Assembly: GCF_005239225.2 (NCBI RefSeq)
Contig: NC_133286.1
Span: 20,288,572 to 20,352,571 of the forward strand
Reading direction: 5' to 3'
DNA length: 64,000 nucleotides
From: Populus alba
Taxonomy: Eukaryota; Streptophyta; Magnoliopsida; Malpighiales; Salicaceae
Shown here: piece by piece, positions 34,147 through 48,600 of the stretch
Layout of the letters: each line of letters opens with the position of its first letter
Numbering within the stretch: position 1 is the stretch's first letter
Notes under the pieces: generated by a model
Told to the model about the DNA's origin: nothing
The model's input: the letters and a program-made list of their open reading frames with translations, nothing else
Database searches by the model: none
Program-made: the position numbers and the translations under genes

Positions 34147-37100
34147 ATGACCCCAGTTTGCCCATTTGTGAAAGCTTCAAGACCTGATGATGGGTCACCA
34201 AGAAAACCAGGGGAATGTCCGATTAAACACGGGGCCGAGCATGAAGGAGGAGGAAAGGCTAAGAAAGAGTCTGGTGGTGAATCTGCTACCGTTTCGCCGA
34301 AATGCCCTTTTGGATATGATTCTCAGACATTTAAATTGGGACCTCTTAGTTGTATGATATGCCAAGCTCTTCTCTTTGATTGTAGCAAATGCGTGCCGTG
34401 CTCTCATGTGTATTGCAAGTAAGGAGATGATAGAAATGATAGAATCAAACTCCATGATATGATGTTAATTTGTTTGCTCTTGTTTGTGGTCTGAGGCAAT
34501 TTGTGAATTGGTTTGTTTTTGTTGGATTAGAGTGTGTATTTCGCGATTTAAGGACTGTCCGCTGTGTGGAGCTGATGTTGAGAAGATTGAAGCTGATACA
34601 GATCTACAGAGTGTAGTTGATCGGTTCATTGATGGTCATGCTAGAATCAAGAGGTCTCCTGTTGACATGGATAAAGAGGGGGAAGCAGGTGAGAATAAAA
34701 AAGTGATATACGAGGATGTTTCTTTGGAGAGGGGTGCTTTCTTGGTGCAACAAGCCATGAGGGTAAGTTTAGTTAATTATCATGGCATTAATGCGTTTCT
34801 ATTTTTCTTTTGATGGATGTCATTTCTAGATCAACGTTGTTATTATTTTTTTTTTTTGGCTATGGTTATCTCATCAAAATTATCAAGGTATTCCATACTA
34901 GTAGAAAGCTTCTCGTAAACTTCTCATTTGTTTTCCTCTTCTTCTTTTTTTCAACTTATTCTCAACTATCTTTTATGTGCTTGGTTGGTGTCTAGTAAGT
35001 TGTTGTGGCAATTTATAGTTAATTTTTCTCTTTGTTTTTGGCTTTTCACGTGCAGGCATTTCGTGCCCAGAATGTGGAAAGTGCAAAATCAAGACTTAGT
35101 CTTTGTGCAGAAGACATCCGAGGTCGGATAGAAACAGTGGGCAACACATCGGAATTGTGTTCGCAGCTTGGAGCAGTGCTGGGAATGCTTGGGGACTGCT
35201 GGTCTGTTATCTCTCTTTTTCTTTAGTAAGCTTGTGATGATCTGAGGACAATGGTAGAATGAAAAGATTAAACAGCAACATATGAATTTGGATAGTGAAT
35301 TGAGATAAAGTATTCCTTTAGCCAATTCCAGCTAGTTTGGGACAAAGTTAAAGGAAAAATAATTCTGCTTTGGTATTAAGATGTTGTTGAATTGAGTGGA
35401 AAAATTGAAAAAGAAACGGTGCAGGTGAAAAAAAGTTTTTTTTTAACATGATCATATATTTATTTAGATTTTTGTTTTTTCTTGATTATCGTGTAACCAT
35501 TTAGATTAAGTTCTTGCTTATAGAAAAGATATTTACATAAGGACATTCTTCACATGATGAAAATATGTTTCTGAAAACCATCTATCTCATTTTCCTCAAA
35601 AGAAGTTGTGGAACCCAAGCACTTTCAATAGAGAATGAAGTGATCGAGCAATATACATTTACTACCAGTGTTCCTTCCATTGGTTGTGCTGTCAACCAAG
35701 TCACAGAGCTGTTATCCAAGTATTCCTAAAGAGCTAACTTCATAGCATCAAACAGTGGCTTTTCATTTTCCAGAAACAATGATGTGATGGACAAGTTGAT
35801 TAAAGTTCGCTGAAATATTATTGCAATGCCACTTTGCACCATGGCTTGCATTGATGAAATTGTTGAGTTTGCTGGCATGTTGCTGGAATAACATCAGCAG
35901 CATTGTTTGCACCAAGAACTAGGAATTGCTAGTTTTGAATATTTTAAGCACACTCAAAAGATTCTCACATCCTTGAGTAGACAAAGGAAGCATATGTTTT
36001 AAAGAATAGCTTTAAGGATGTGCAACCTAGATTTTAGAGGCCATCTATTCTAAAACATTACTGTGGGTTCATTGTCTTCTTTCAAAGTAATGGATTTTGA
36101 GTCCTGACAAGTTTACTAAATTCTCTACCTATTCTGTCTATTGCAGTCGATCAGTGGGGGATGCTGGCTCTGCGGTTACATACTTCGAAGAGAGTGTAGA
36201 ATTCCTATCAAAATTGTCTGCAGCTGATCTGGAGGTTAAAATTTTACAAGTATTGCTGCCTTTTATTCAATGCGTGATTTAACCATGCCAACTATAATTT
36301 TTTTGATATTCCTCCCCTGTAGATAACGCATACGCATTCTGTTTCACTTAATAAAATTGGAGATCTCAAATATTATGATGGAGATCTGGAGGCTGCAAGA
36401 TCTTACTATATGCGTTCTCTCAATGTGCGACGTGATGCCATCAAACATCATCCTAGTGTTTCATCCCAGGTCAGCAACTGTTTTTTTTTTCCAGCACACA
36501 CCATCACTCTTGTTATTTTCATTTCACATGCTCTATGACTTGAGGTATAGATGTTCTTGTTTTTTTTTTCCAGCACACACCTTCACTCTTGTTATTGTCA
36601 TTTCACATGCTCTATGACTTGAGGTATAAATGTACTTGTGATACGTTCTGTGATCTCTTGTATAGCAATGAGGGGCCACGGCTTCTCAGTTTTGAGAATT
36701 TCAATGACAATATTTGCATGACACTACTATAAAGAGCATTTTTCTCTGCATGCTGGCCTGCTTAAAAAAAAGAATAGGAAATGAGGCCTGGTACGAAAAG
36801 GAACTTTTAGTTTATTGTCTTAAGCTAGTATTGATTTTTGTTTTTTAAATGCTTCCGAGTTTCTCCAACTCAGCACCCTGTACTTGTCTCTCTATTTAAT
36901 GCACAATGATTTGATAAACAATATTTGTGATCATGCTTGTTTGAGAAGTTTTGTATTTCCAGGCTGCCTTTGCAATTAATGTTCTCTATTTATCTTTCAA
37001 TTACAGACCCTGGATGTAGCTGTTTCCCTTGCAAAAGTTGCCGATGCGGACAGGAGTATTGGTAACGAGGACACTGCGCTTGATAGATTTCATGAGGCCA

Positions 37101-37301
37101 TAAAATTATTGGAATCCTTGACATTAAAGCCAGAAGAAGCTGGTCTTGAGCAACGGGTATGCTTTCTAAGTAAACTGTTAACCATCGTAATTATCTGGAA
37201 TCTACATCCTAAACAAATGACTGATAATTAGCTTCCAATCGCAGCGCCTTTCCGTGCTGGAATTTCTTAAGAATCAACTTGCAGAGAAACAGTCTGATTG
37301 A
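34147..37301 (+). CDS. NCA1: NCA1-like RING/TPR protein, catalase chaperone
   Basis: The coding exons 34147-34418, 34531-34762, 35056-35201, 36147-36234, 36323-36469, 37007-37156 and 37245-37301 join in frame with GT-AG introns to 363 residues. The N-terminus MTPVCPFVK and a second CPFGYDS are followed by a C3HC4 RING finger (SCMICQALL..CVPCSHVYCKVC..CPLCGAD) at about residues 67-108. A helical tetratricopeptide-type C-terminal half follows (GDLKYYDGDLEAARSYY, VSLAKVADADRS), ending EFLKNQLAEKQSD. Order and sequence fit Arabidopsis NO CATALASE ACTIVITY 1, which binds and activates catalase in the cytosol under stress. It appears complete. A possible poly(A) signal AATAAA lies at 37722. Upstream are three G-boxes, and intron 5 contains a tandem duplication with splice-like signals. 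Confidence 0.93.
36484..36630 (+). repeat. 79-bp tandem duplication in NCA1 intron 5
   Basis: Two copies (from about 36484 and 36563), each with a T-run, ccagcacacacc, atttcacatgctctatgact and tgaggtata. Each copy looks like a 50-base exon bounded by a pyrimidine-rich ccag acceptor and a gag|gtata donor. Confidence 0.9.
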
Positions 37302-39654
37302 ACTTCCTCGAGTCTGATATATCCTGCAGAAGAGAATCAATCAACACAAAGATAAATCTTTTTTTTTTCTTGTTGTATATATGCAAAGTTAATTTCATTT
37401 GTAATAAGCACATTCGAGAACAATAGCAACCATCCATAGATTCAAAGGCTTTCCGAGAGGCGACATTAGGGGCAGACCTGGCCCCTTGGAGCATGGGAGG
37501 TGAACTTATCCCACGTCGTCTCTTTTTTCAAATGTACCCTACATGGATTCTTAGTATCACTCAAGTAGTGCCTGTAAGTGTCACTGTTACCTGCATGTGG
37601 TCTTCATGCGAATTCATGCACACTTTGCCTTATGGTGTCTTGGATCAGGTGATCACTGCTTCTGATGGTTGTTCCACTCTATGCTAAGCTTTGTTTACAT
37701 GTATATTTCCTTGTGAACAAAAATAAATTACTAGGGCCTTCACTGTCATACTAATGGAACGCACCTGATATTTTTGTACACAACCAGATTTATTGACTTC
37801 GTTGAACTCAAATTTGCTTGTTTGTGCTTCGAAGATTTTTGACGGGCTTTGCACTACTGCCAACTAACTACAGTTGTCAATGCTATCTTAAATTCTTGAT
37901 CCTTTTTCTATGGTAACATAATTATCATTCTGGACTCTTCAAAACATTTGTCTGTAGCTACTATATATTAAAAGCACCGGGTCTGAATAATATGTTTAGC
38001 CTTGCCTGTCCTGTACGGATCGTAATAATTTCTAGACTGCCCAGCTCTGGAAAGTCTTGCATGGAGGTCTCCTGTATAAGAGCATCTCCTAATGAGTTTT
38101 TTTTTTTTTACCACGTATATTGGAATAAAAAAAAAATCATTTGAAAATCTAATTATACTGGAATGAGATAACTTTTTTTTTTTCAATGAGTTAAATGTCA
38201 ATTTTTTTTTTTTTGTCTTTTTGGTATTTAATTGGTTTATTTTTTTGCCTTCATCAGGAGATATATAAAAATAGTATTTTTGAAAAGAAAAAACCATTTT
38301 GACATTTTCTGTAGCATTGCTCTTGAAGCATATAAAATAAATAGACCCAAAATAATATATTTTTTTTATTTCTCTCTATCAACATACCCATTAAAGTTGC
38401 TCCAAGGCCTAACCAGGAATCACTTGAATTGTGGGAACAAGCTTTTTTTTTAAAAATAAAATCAGCAGAGACAGTTTAAAGCAGGACATTTGACAAAAAA
38501 ATTCTGATTTTTTCACTCATCAAGCCTCGAGTTCACCTGCTAGATCTGGCCCGAGTCTTGTAAAATTGCTTTTTAGAGGCGCGTTTTAATTCAATCTGTT
38601 ATAAACCGAGAGAGCGAGGGGGTAAACCATGTATAAGTGCGCTCTTTTGGTTGACGGTCCAGGGTGTTCAATATTCTTTAGGATAACGACTCCCCAGAAT
38701 GATTGAATTCGATCTCAATAAAGTAACAGAAACCCACCTATGATCTAACCCAACAGCATGACGGTGCCTTCATGCATTAGCATCCACTATATTTTTCTCC
38801 ACAAGTATGCTCCATCAGGGAGGGCTTACATGGATTACCAGGCGATGTGACAGCTCAAAATTGCATGTACAAGAACTACGAGGACTTGAAAGGAAAAATT
38901 GTCTTCCACGGCAGCAATTACATAGTGGCAATCAGCGAGCAGCCATAAAAGAATGGATGCTGAACACATTTCCAGAGCTTGAACCCCTGCGCCATAGTAA
39001 CAATATACATAAATGACAGAAACACAAAATGTAGAAATCTTGAAAAATCAGTAGCTTACCAGGCTTGCTATGACCTCTCGTGCTAAAAGACAACTTCTAT
39101 GATAGGAAGGCAAACCAAGAATGACTGAAATTTCAAACCATTTTCCATTCTATTATCAACAAATACAATGAATATGTTGGGGTTAATGTACAAAAAAATC
39201 TATTTCCAACTGACCCAACTCCGAAACACCAAGTAAACCTCATGAAAGATTTACATCTTTGTTCTAAAAAGGATCAATACCCTAAAATTATCTATCAAAC
39301 CACCACCACCTTCTTCTGCACACCTTTGATAACCCCCTAAGCATAGTGCGCTATCTTAATTTCCAGTATCATCCCCCTTGAAACTTTTTTAGAGAGGGAG
39401 GCAGGGCCTGTACAAAAAAATTTTATACTCCACCTTCGTAGCAGATACTTGGTTATACAAGATATTTGCTTCACATGGTTTGGACAACAGTCTAAGTACT
39501 GCAGAGGTAACATCTCTTGTCAATAAGCAACAAAACCACTCGTTTCTGTGCACACCTGTGTATGAAGTATGTGCATGGAAATTCTTCAAATGAAAATCTT
39601 CTGCAGACGTAATTCAGTTCCCAAAGCAAAGCAGCAGCAAGCAAGAGATCAGAG
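37302..39654. other. Convergent intergenic region
   Basis: It lies between the ends of the NCA1-like (+) and exportin-like (-) genes and should hold both 3' untranslated ends. Short frames here are small and unconvincing. T-rich and A-rich runs lie at 38095-38310. Confidence 0.5.
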
Positions 39655-42600
39655 CTATTTGACACGAAATTCATGCCTGAAAACCGTCAGATTCTGAGTA
39701 AATTTATCCCTGTTCTTTGAATCCAAGCTTCGAGTAACATCTGCCATCAGTTTGTCAAAACAAAGGGCAAGCCGCTGATGTTGATCCACTGGCTGCAAGA
39801 TGATGCAAAGAAAGTGTAAGCATAGGGATCACATTTTGGAAACAGGAGGCGGTATAATGGGTGCTAGAAAAGCGCCATTAATTTACAGTAGTTTCAACTG
39901 TTCAAGCTCAAACCCCACAACAAAATGCAACCTCAAAGTACTCATTATGGACAACTCTGGGGTTGCATGAGTTCTATGAAACTAAAACACATCGTGTAAA
40001 CCATTATTTTTTCTTTTCTTTTTTTCAGTTATGTTTACAATATGAAACGAAACGAGTTCAATAATTCATCAACACCTGATCACCAGAAACTATGAAGAGT
40101 TGTGGCTGACAGGTAATCATTTGTCAAAAACGTTAATCAAAACTGCACAGAAGTAATAAGAGGGGTTTTACCAGCTCAAAGGTAGACAACACTAATAGAA
40201 TAACATTAAGAACCATCATCAAACAAAGAAACACCAACTTTTGCTTGTGGAGTGCATATATGAACATTTGTCAACTAGTCAGCTCAAACACACCCCATTT
40301 CATTCAAGTTCAGCAAATCGCAAAAAAAGTGCCACTAACCATTTTTTCTCCCCCCATTTATTTCATTCAGGCTGTGTAAACACAAAACAAGAATCAAGAA
40401 CAAACAGACAATACATCACAAGCATCCAACAAATATACCAAAAATTGCATTCTATTTCATTCTGTCTGAATGTTAACAGATTAATGTCAGCAGAAAGGAA
40501 AGGAACAAAAAGAAGAGTGTAATTTTCCAAACAAACCATGCACAAAGATGTTCACATAATGAGAAAAATATTAGGAGCCCCAGTGATTGCTTCAGATTGA
40601 TACGGTCAAGATCTGGCCGAATCAAGAATAGAGTTGGGAAATGTAAAATAATTGGTTCAATGCTATATGACTTCTGTACTTGCTGATATCCTAGCCTGAA
40701 AGGTATATTCAGCCTTCATAAACGATATATTGAGGCCCTCACAGTATCAAATTAGTAATTAACTGTCACCACAAGGGATACATAATTCCAATTTTAGAAA
40801 CATGAAAAAGAAAATCCAAGTCCTCTTCTTTTCAATCTTAGAAACCTATTTAACAGTAATCCTAAATTCGAGTTTCATTCAGAAAGAATGGCCCCTGTAA
40901 CTACTGACTAGAAAACCAAGTTCCTTATGCAATTGCTTGAATATCAATAAAAAAGGACGCTTAACTAAGTATCTCAACAAACACGCAACTCATTGGCTCT
41001 AAAATAACATCATTAAAAAAAAGATTTGAGTTTGAGACCGATGAAAGATCATACAAAATCAGAAATAAAATTGTTCAACATTGATTCATATAGATGACAA
41101 CAAATATTACACTAGTACTAGAACTAAAACACTTGGCTTATATACCTTGTGCTTGTGAGTAAATAAAAGTAGCAGCGCGTGATAGTCAAATGTATCATCT
41201 ATCTCATGGGCTCATTAGCATACCAAAATAACTCAGAAAGTAGCATTTCTTCTTATTATGTGTATTTCTTCAGTGAGGGGGCTCGGAGACTGGTCCTTTG
41301 GGGAGGGCAGGTATTAGCTGTGTGCGATGAATCGCTGTCTAGCTTTGATGCATTATTTTAGTTCTACCCAAATGGAGTTGAACAAGCTTTAAATAAAACA
41401 CAGTATAACTGTAACAAATACAAACTAAAAACAAAATCTCCCCTCTTTAAAATAGAGACGTGATATTTGACAAGATATAAGATTCAGAATAAGCTTCAAG
41501 AAAATTGTGAGTCATTGGATCATGATCTTAATTTGGGACCCAATGGTGAAAACTACAATCAAATAACTGTGTATTCTCGAAACTTGTACAATTTTCTTAA
41601 CAAATAGCATCACTCTTTAAATAAATAGTTATATAACCAGGTAGACACTAACTGCATTTTGTTTAAAAATTAAAAAGGAAAAGGATGGTTATGACAATGA
41701 ATAAAGTAAATATTTTACCTGTGAAGCCAAAATTTGAGCTTTCAAATCAGAGAATATCTGCAAGTGAACAGTGCTTATCTTAGACAAATATTAAAAATAA
41801 AAGGACAATAAAAACACAATTACTAAATAAGCAACTCAAAGGAAGATCCAAAGTGATCCAAATCAAACATATGAACTGCCACAGCCATGTTAACTATTCT
41901 CAAATAATAAGTAAACATAAAATTAAAGTTGTTACTCAAAGAAATTGAGTACACAGAAGACGACTGCCATAGACTCTTACCTGCTCACTGATAATAGCTA
42001 AGCTCAACATGGGTCTGCTAAGACTCCACTGGTTGCCACAGTCCTCAAATAAAACAATCTCAAACAAAGTCTTCAGTATCTGTAAATGCAGGGAAACGAT
42101 TCAAGTTACCAAGTACTCAACACAACAAAAATGGCACCATGAAAATAAAATCTAAAATGGTAAAAAAAATAATTAAAAGAAAGCTCTACAAGACAGTGCA
42201 TGTTAAGAAAATTCTAAAAACTGGTGTCAGAGAACATGGTCAACAATTAAAAAAAGTGCTTTGATTCACATGCTCACAGGATAACTCATCTTAACAATGC
42301 ATTGAACCAATTTAGGCACCAAGATGTAGGTGCTAACTTATTTCCAGTAAGACCATGGAATACATCCTGGAGATTGAGTTCAAAAGAAACTGACACATAT
42401 TTGATTCAAAAGAAACTGACACATATTTGATCAAGGTGATGATGTGATGCAAGGCCTGAAGGCACGTGACCCGCATAATTGATTTAATTTTGCAAGTTTA
42501 AAATTTCTGAGTTGGTGTTCTGAGTATGAGAGCACATTTGGAATGCAAAGCAGGCAAATTTTGATGAATCACCCCCATCTAGTTGCTCATTCTTTAAACC

Positions 42601-45600
42601 TAAGAAAAAGCTAATTATTCAAACCCCTTCGCCTATCCACAAATTTGAAATAAGTGGAGCCCCGCCACAGTCATCTATAATGTCTCTTTGTTCATGGGGA
42701 ACAGCTTTTAAGGGAACATATTTTCCCCTGGTTTCATGTAACACAGGAGACTAAGCCAAATAAGAATTCCTTCTTTCCAAGTTTGCAGAGATGCCTACAG
42801 CCTTCTATTGCCCCCGACAAATCCTCTACTATGCTAATCACTGTTATCTAGCCATCCTATGTTCACCAGCAACCACAATGGCCTCAAAACTAAAAAGATG
42901 ACCAAGACATGCAAAAGGGAGTTTTCACTGAAACAGAACAGATGACTCAGCTTAGGAAAGATGTCAGATGTTTATCGCTTGGATATGCAATTGAGTAAGA
43001 CCAAAAGGTAGCAAATAATACAAATTCTTTAATCAACGCATATATCAGTTGCTCTGGTCAAAACAACAGCACAACAATAACCAAGCAAGAGCAGTAAGAG
43101 TCTCAACAACCCACAAGTCATGCAAACCTGGGTAATTAGTAAAAATTACTCTGGAAGTTGTGTAAAAAAGCAACAAGGAAAAAAAGAGCCTCAAACCTCA
43201 AAATAGAAAACAAACTATTCATTCCCTAGAATTAATGAAAAGGAACAACGGAAAGTGGCTTTCTGAAACTAACAAAAGAAATACCATGATCCATTTGATA
43301 TTAAAAGTAACATAGGGTAATAATTCAGAAAGCCATTTTCTCTGCCACGTCCACCTTATTTTTCAAAGGAAGACAAAAAAGGTTCTTGAAGGAATCTCTT
43401 ATTGTTTGTTTTCCGCTCTTCCTTGCGTCCAAAAGAGTTAATAGCTAATCATCCACCCTCTTTCCATCCTTATACATCCATAAGCACAAACTCTTATAAC
43501 AGCAGGAAAAGTAAAACCGTTGCTTCTATGCTTTTGCACAATCAACATATAAAATATTTGTTAACGAAAAAAGGAAAACTCAGAAATCAACATCTAAAAT
43601 TTACCAAATAGAGATACCTGAAGGGAGGGTATTATACCATCAAGAACACTTCAGAAGATGAAACTTTATGTAAGCCATTTTTAGTCACACAAGACTTGCA
43701 AATAATATTAGGGAGGTGTACTATAATAAAGAATAGTCTGACTAACCTCGGGAAACAAATTGGGGCAATCTGCAATATGACGAGCAAGATTAATTACAGC
43801 AGGTGAAGTGGGTGGCTCCCCCATTGTAATGTTGTTGAAATAGAAAGCAGCCAAATTGTCGACGGCAGATGCACACTGAAAAGTTCATCTTTCTATTTTA
43901 AATGCAGGGAATCAGCAAAACAAATCAAATATACATGGCATCATATTCAGATATGCCAGGTGAGCTTGGCATGACAAATCAACATGCATAAATGACAAGG
44001 GAAGTTGGTGAGAAGAGTGATGCGATCTGCAGTATTGGCATGACATACCTGCGATGAGATATTTGTATCCAGACCTTTAAGACCTGATTCCAGGGAACCA
44101 ACAATATGCATGAAGGTGTTTGTATCCAGATTGAATATGAACACAATGTGGCTGCTGAATAGAACCTCCAAGAATGCAAAGTAAGCCCTTGTAAGCTGCA
44201 AAGAAACATACAAAGACACAAACTTACCATTATTAGTGGAAAAACATAGCAGTGGCCAAATTGACATGAGAATCAACCAACACCAAATGAAAAGCTACAC
44301 ATCATGCATCAGCCAAAATTGGTACATAAAGCATAAAATTTAGATGACAAATAATAAAATACAAAGAGTTTTGGAAAAAGAAGGAAAAATGAAAGCATAT
44401 GCAAACATGTCCATATGGGCACAATAGTCACGCTAGCATGGTTTCTAGGAACCACACCTTGGAGGGACAGCATCAAGCCTAGGGTTCTTAGGAGTCATGC
44501 CTAAAATAAAGCATAATTCCTGGAAAATTAATTAAACTCTTTCTCAAAACAAAGCACTACAAACAAATGTATTCATAGACTCGATGTACTCATCTTAAAG
44601 CTATGCCGTATTTGCATACCTATTCTAACAAGGATTCAAGACTCTGAAACAAAAAAAATAACCACTCCTATTTAGGATAGGAAGACCCAATTATCCCCAA
44701 TATTTAAAATAAGGCCTAAACTCATGAAATTCCAGTCAATCTGGAAATTACTGTCTTTCAAATCACATAAAAATACAGGCATTTTGCTTGATTTGTTGTC
44801 TGCATCGACCACAGAGGTGCCTGACAATCACCAAGTACAATAGATACACATAAAATAATGTATCACGTCACTCCATGTCATCTAAATTTGCAAATATTTT
44901 TGTGTGCAAGAAATGTCTGTCTGATCATCAAACAATGACAACATTGAGGAGGAGGGTGATCCCAGGCGAAATTAGTGCAAAAATAATATACTATTCCAAT
45001 GCAATTGAATCAAAATTTAAAATATTTGAGCCAGAAATGTTCAGCGGTTTAAAATGGAAATTTTGATTTTGAGACTGCAAATGGAAATACTGTATGAATT
45101 TAAAATGAAGAAATAATTAGTTCTTTCTTTTTTTTAGTATTTTTGGGAGTCTTATTTATTTAAGTTTAGATTGGTTTGGTTTGGAAGTGGGGAAATTTGG
45201 GTCATTGTTAGGGTGGGTTACTTCCAGTTTACTATTTATAAAAAACAAGACATTTAGCTACTTGTAATATTAATATATGCAAATAATTTTTTTTAGGTTA
45301 ATCCAGACAACCATGGTTGACCCTCTTGACCTGGGCCTTATCCCAAGACGGGTTTTAAAACTATGCCCCTATGTCCTTAACAGAAAAAGACATGCAAACA
45401 CACAAAATATAGTGTATACTAAACTAAACCTTGAAGAGTAAAAGAAAACAAACACAAATCAATAAACAAGAGGGAACATGGAGGCATACATGAGGCAGGA
45501 AAATATCAATGGAATGTGAGTGAAAGCCAAGAAGTCCTACACACCTTTCGAAATGCCAAAATATCAGCCAGAGGAATTGACAGTGTCATCTTTAGAGCAA

Positions 45601-48600
45601 TATCAAGTACATCAGAGAGTGCTCTATCACCATACAGTTCAAACACGCCAAAGTTGACATAGTTTCCCGCAAGAGCTGCCAATAAGTGGCAAATTCAAGA
45701 ACATCAACACATAAGATATATACTTATTATAAAGTTCATATTCAGTGACCATTGGACCAGTTAGGAAACAAATTAACAGTATATGGCTCAACTTGTTGCC
45801 ATCCATACTATTCAAATATAAAAAATACACGTTCGCAACAAAGAAAATAAGTTATATATGCCACAAAACAATAAGCAAATGAACCAAAGTACGATTACTT
45901 GTACAAATTCACCCAAATTCATTAGACAACTACATTAAACTGATATAACGCAGTTTGATAGTTAGAAGAGTTATTTTCAAGCAAATGCATATAGGGCTAG
46001 ATGAGAATCCTTTGTCTTGTTTCAATAAACATGTTTTTAGGCATGTGCATGTATGATTCTTCAGCCCAACGGACCTTGAAAACTTCTCCAAGAATGGTTT
46101 GTATATTAATATTCATCAGGTAAAATACAAATGACCAGCAACAAACTTATGGTAGAAGGCAAGTAAATCCAAGCAACTTTCAACAATCTCAGCATACAAA
46201 TTCTTCAATTAACAAAAATAAAGGGGTCTTATATTAACCTCTTGACAGAATAGTTAGGCAAATCCATATTCCCTTGTATTTGTAGCCATATATGTCAGCA
46301 ACATTTGGAAGAGATAATATCCTTGTTCCATAGGCTACAATTAATTTGCTGACTTCCCGGAAAAGAAGAATGCCATTAGGAGACGACGAATCAAAAGTTA
46401 AACGTTGGGCCTTGTTCAACACAAATTCAGCAGTGAATTTTAATAGAGGGGTGGTGACCTGCAGCACCAAATCAAATAATGATGTCTCTATATTGGGAAC
46501 CAGAGAAATTAGACCAACGATCTACAATACATGGATAAGATTGGTAAAGTCACATTTCATTTGCTCTCTTTCAGCACGTTATTGCATAAGATAAAGTAGC
46601 CAGTGGCTCAGAAAACATATTACAATTTTGACTAAAATTTGAATGGAAGACAGCGCAAAAGGTTCCATTATAAGGTTCTAAACAACGCTCTTTTAGTTGA
46701 AAATAAAATAAATCATGATAAAACATGGCTCCTAAGATTTTGAATCTCTCTCATATGTTCATACCTCTGGTGTGTCTGTCCAATGTGAAATGCCTTTCAA
46801 GAGAAGCGGCATGTGAGCAGGATACAGCCAATCAAATAAAAGCCCATATGTTCTTCGACTGAAAAATGGTTAAAAAATGGGCATGAAACCTAACAGTTCA
46901 TAAATAAACAACCCCGTACCCAAAACCTATACTAACCTGTTTGTGGCCATAGCAATTCCTCTAAGATCCCTCATTAACCCAATTAGCGCATACTTCACCA
47001 CATCAGTCCGAAACATCGAATCAGGAGTTGATTCCAACCTTATAAACACCTAAGACACCATAAATATTATTTAGGTAATCAATTAAATTCTAAGAAAAAG
47101 CTTTTCTTTCCTTCTGAGTGAGTGTGGGAAAGTACTTGTAAAAGCGGTTCCATCGAAGACTTGAATCTCACAGGACTGTCCTCCATGAATATTAACCAGC
47201 CAATAGTATAATAGAAGGTTGTTCTGCTACGAGAGCTTCTATATTCTTCTAAGAAAGGAAAGCGGTCCCTCTAAAAATTCAAAAAGAATACTTAATATTA
47301 ATAACACATTATTATTTCAAAGAACAAACTAAAAGAAGAACGGGTAAGCAAAAAATTTATGCCAGAATTGTAATTACAGTATGGTTGGCAACTATAAATT
47401 TGACAGCATCCAGCTTCAAAAGCAGCTTTCCAGTCATATATCTAAACAAAAAAAAAAAAGTAACCAAATAAATAAATGAAAAATGATCAGTCAAACAAGC
47501 AATCATTGTAGATGAAATTAAACTTCGTGAAAACATAACAATATGCTATACTACTTTTAGCCAAAAAAGGAAGCAGTATACTAACCCAGATGCCAGGTCC
47601 AAGAACAAGCTTAATGTATGATTAATGACCTCCTCACTCTAAACCAAGCACAAATGAAGGTATGATAAAAACTTTCTGAAAAACATACTGAACAGGAATC
47701 AAAGAACAATCCAGAATGAAGAATTCACCTCTGTATAACACTTTAAATTTGTAGCGATTTTTGAAACAATCACATTCAATAATAGTAGATGATCACCAAG
47801 TCCAAGAAGTTCAGACAAACGAGCATATAGCTGCTGCAGCACAACAAGAAAGACTTGGAGAATATTGACACATGCAAAGCTTATAATGAAGACAAAAACA
47901 ACATCATTACCTTCGATGAGTGCACAGCCTGATCACCAACATAAGACTTACGGAAATGCTGAAAGAAGGTAAGAATTGCTCGATCAAGTCTTTGCTTGCT
48001 TAATTCACCGTACCTCTGTTAAATACAAGGGCAATGAGTATACTAATAAAATCAGTGCCAAAGTTGTTATTGAGAAATTGATGGAACCTAGTTCAGATAT
48101 AATGGAACAAAAAAAGCATGACCACAAAGAGGGAAAGGATTTTTTAGAGCAACAATTACATAAGCATGTTTTTCAAAGCCTTTGAGGAAAAAAATATAAA
48201 GACCCTTCTTCTCTTAAAAGAGCAAAAGCAAACGAAAAGGCAGATATGAAGCTATGCAAATTATTTGAGTGTTAGTAACAAGAGTTACAAAGAAAACCTT
48301 CAGCATATCAAGAGTTAGTAAGCAAATGATAACCCAAATGGATAAACATAATAGCATATTTAACATCTAATGGATTCCCGCTACATTAACCTAGAGTGAC
48401 AAAACAAAGCCATTCAGTATTAACTTTAAGCTCGGGAATGAACATAGATGCAATATTGTTGCCAAGGTTCATGAAATAAGTGGTGAACCATGTTATCCAG
48501 ATTCCATAGCCTCTTTGAGAACATGTGCAAAAGAATTCTACCAATTTCCCTACTGTTAAAGATGCCAGAGTAATTCTATAATGATACTACAAAAACCCAT

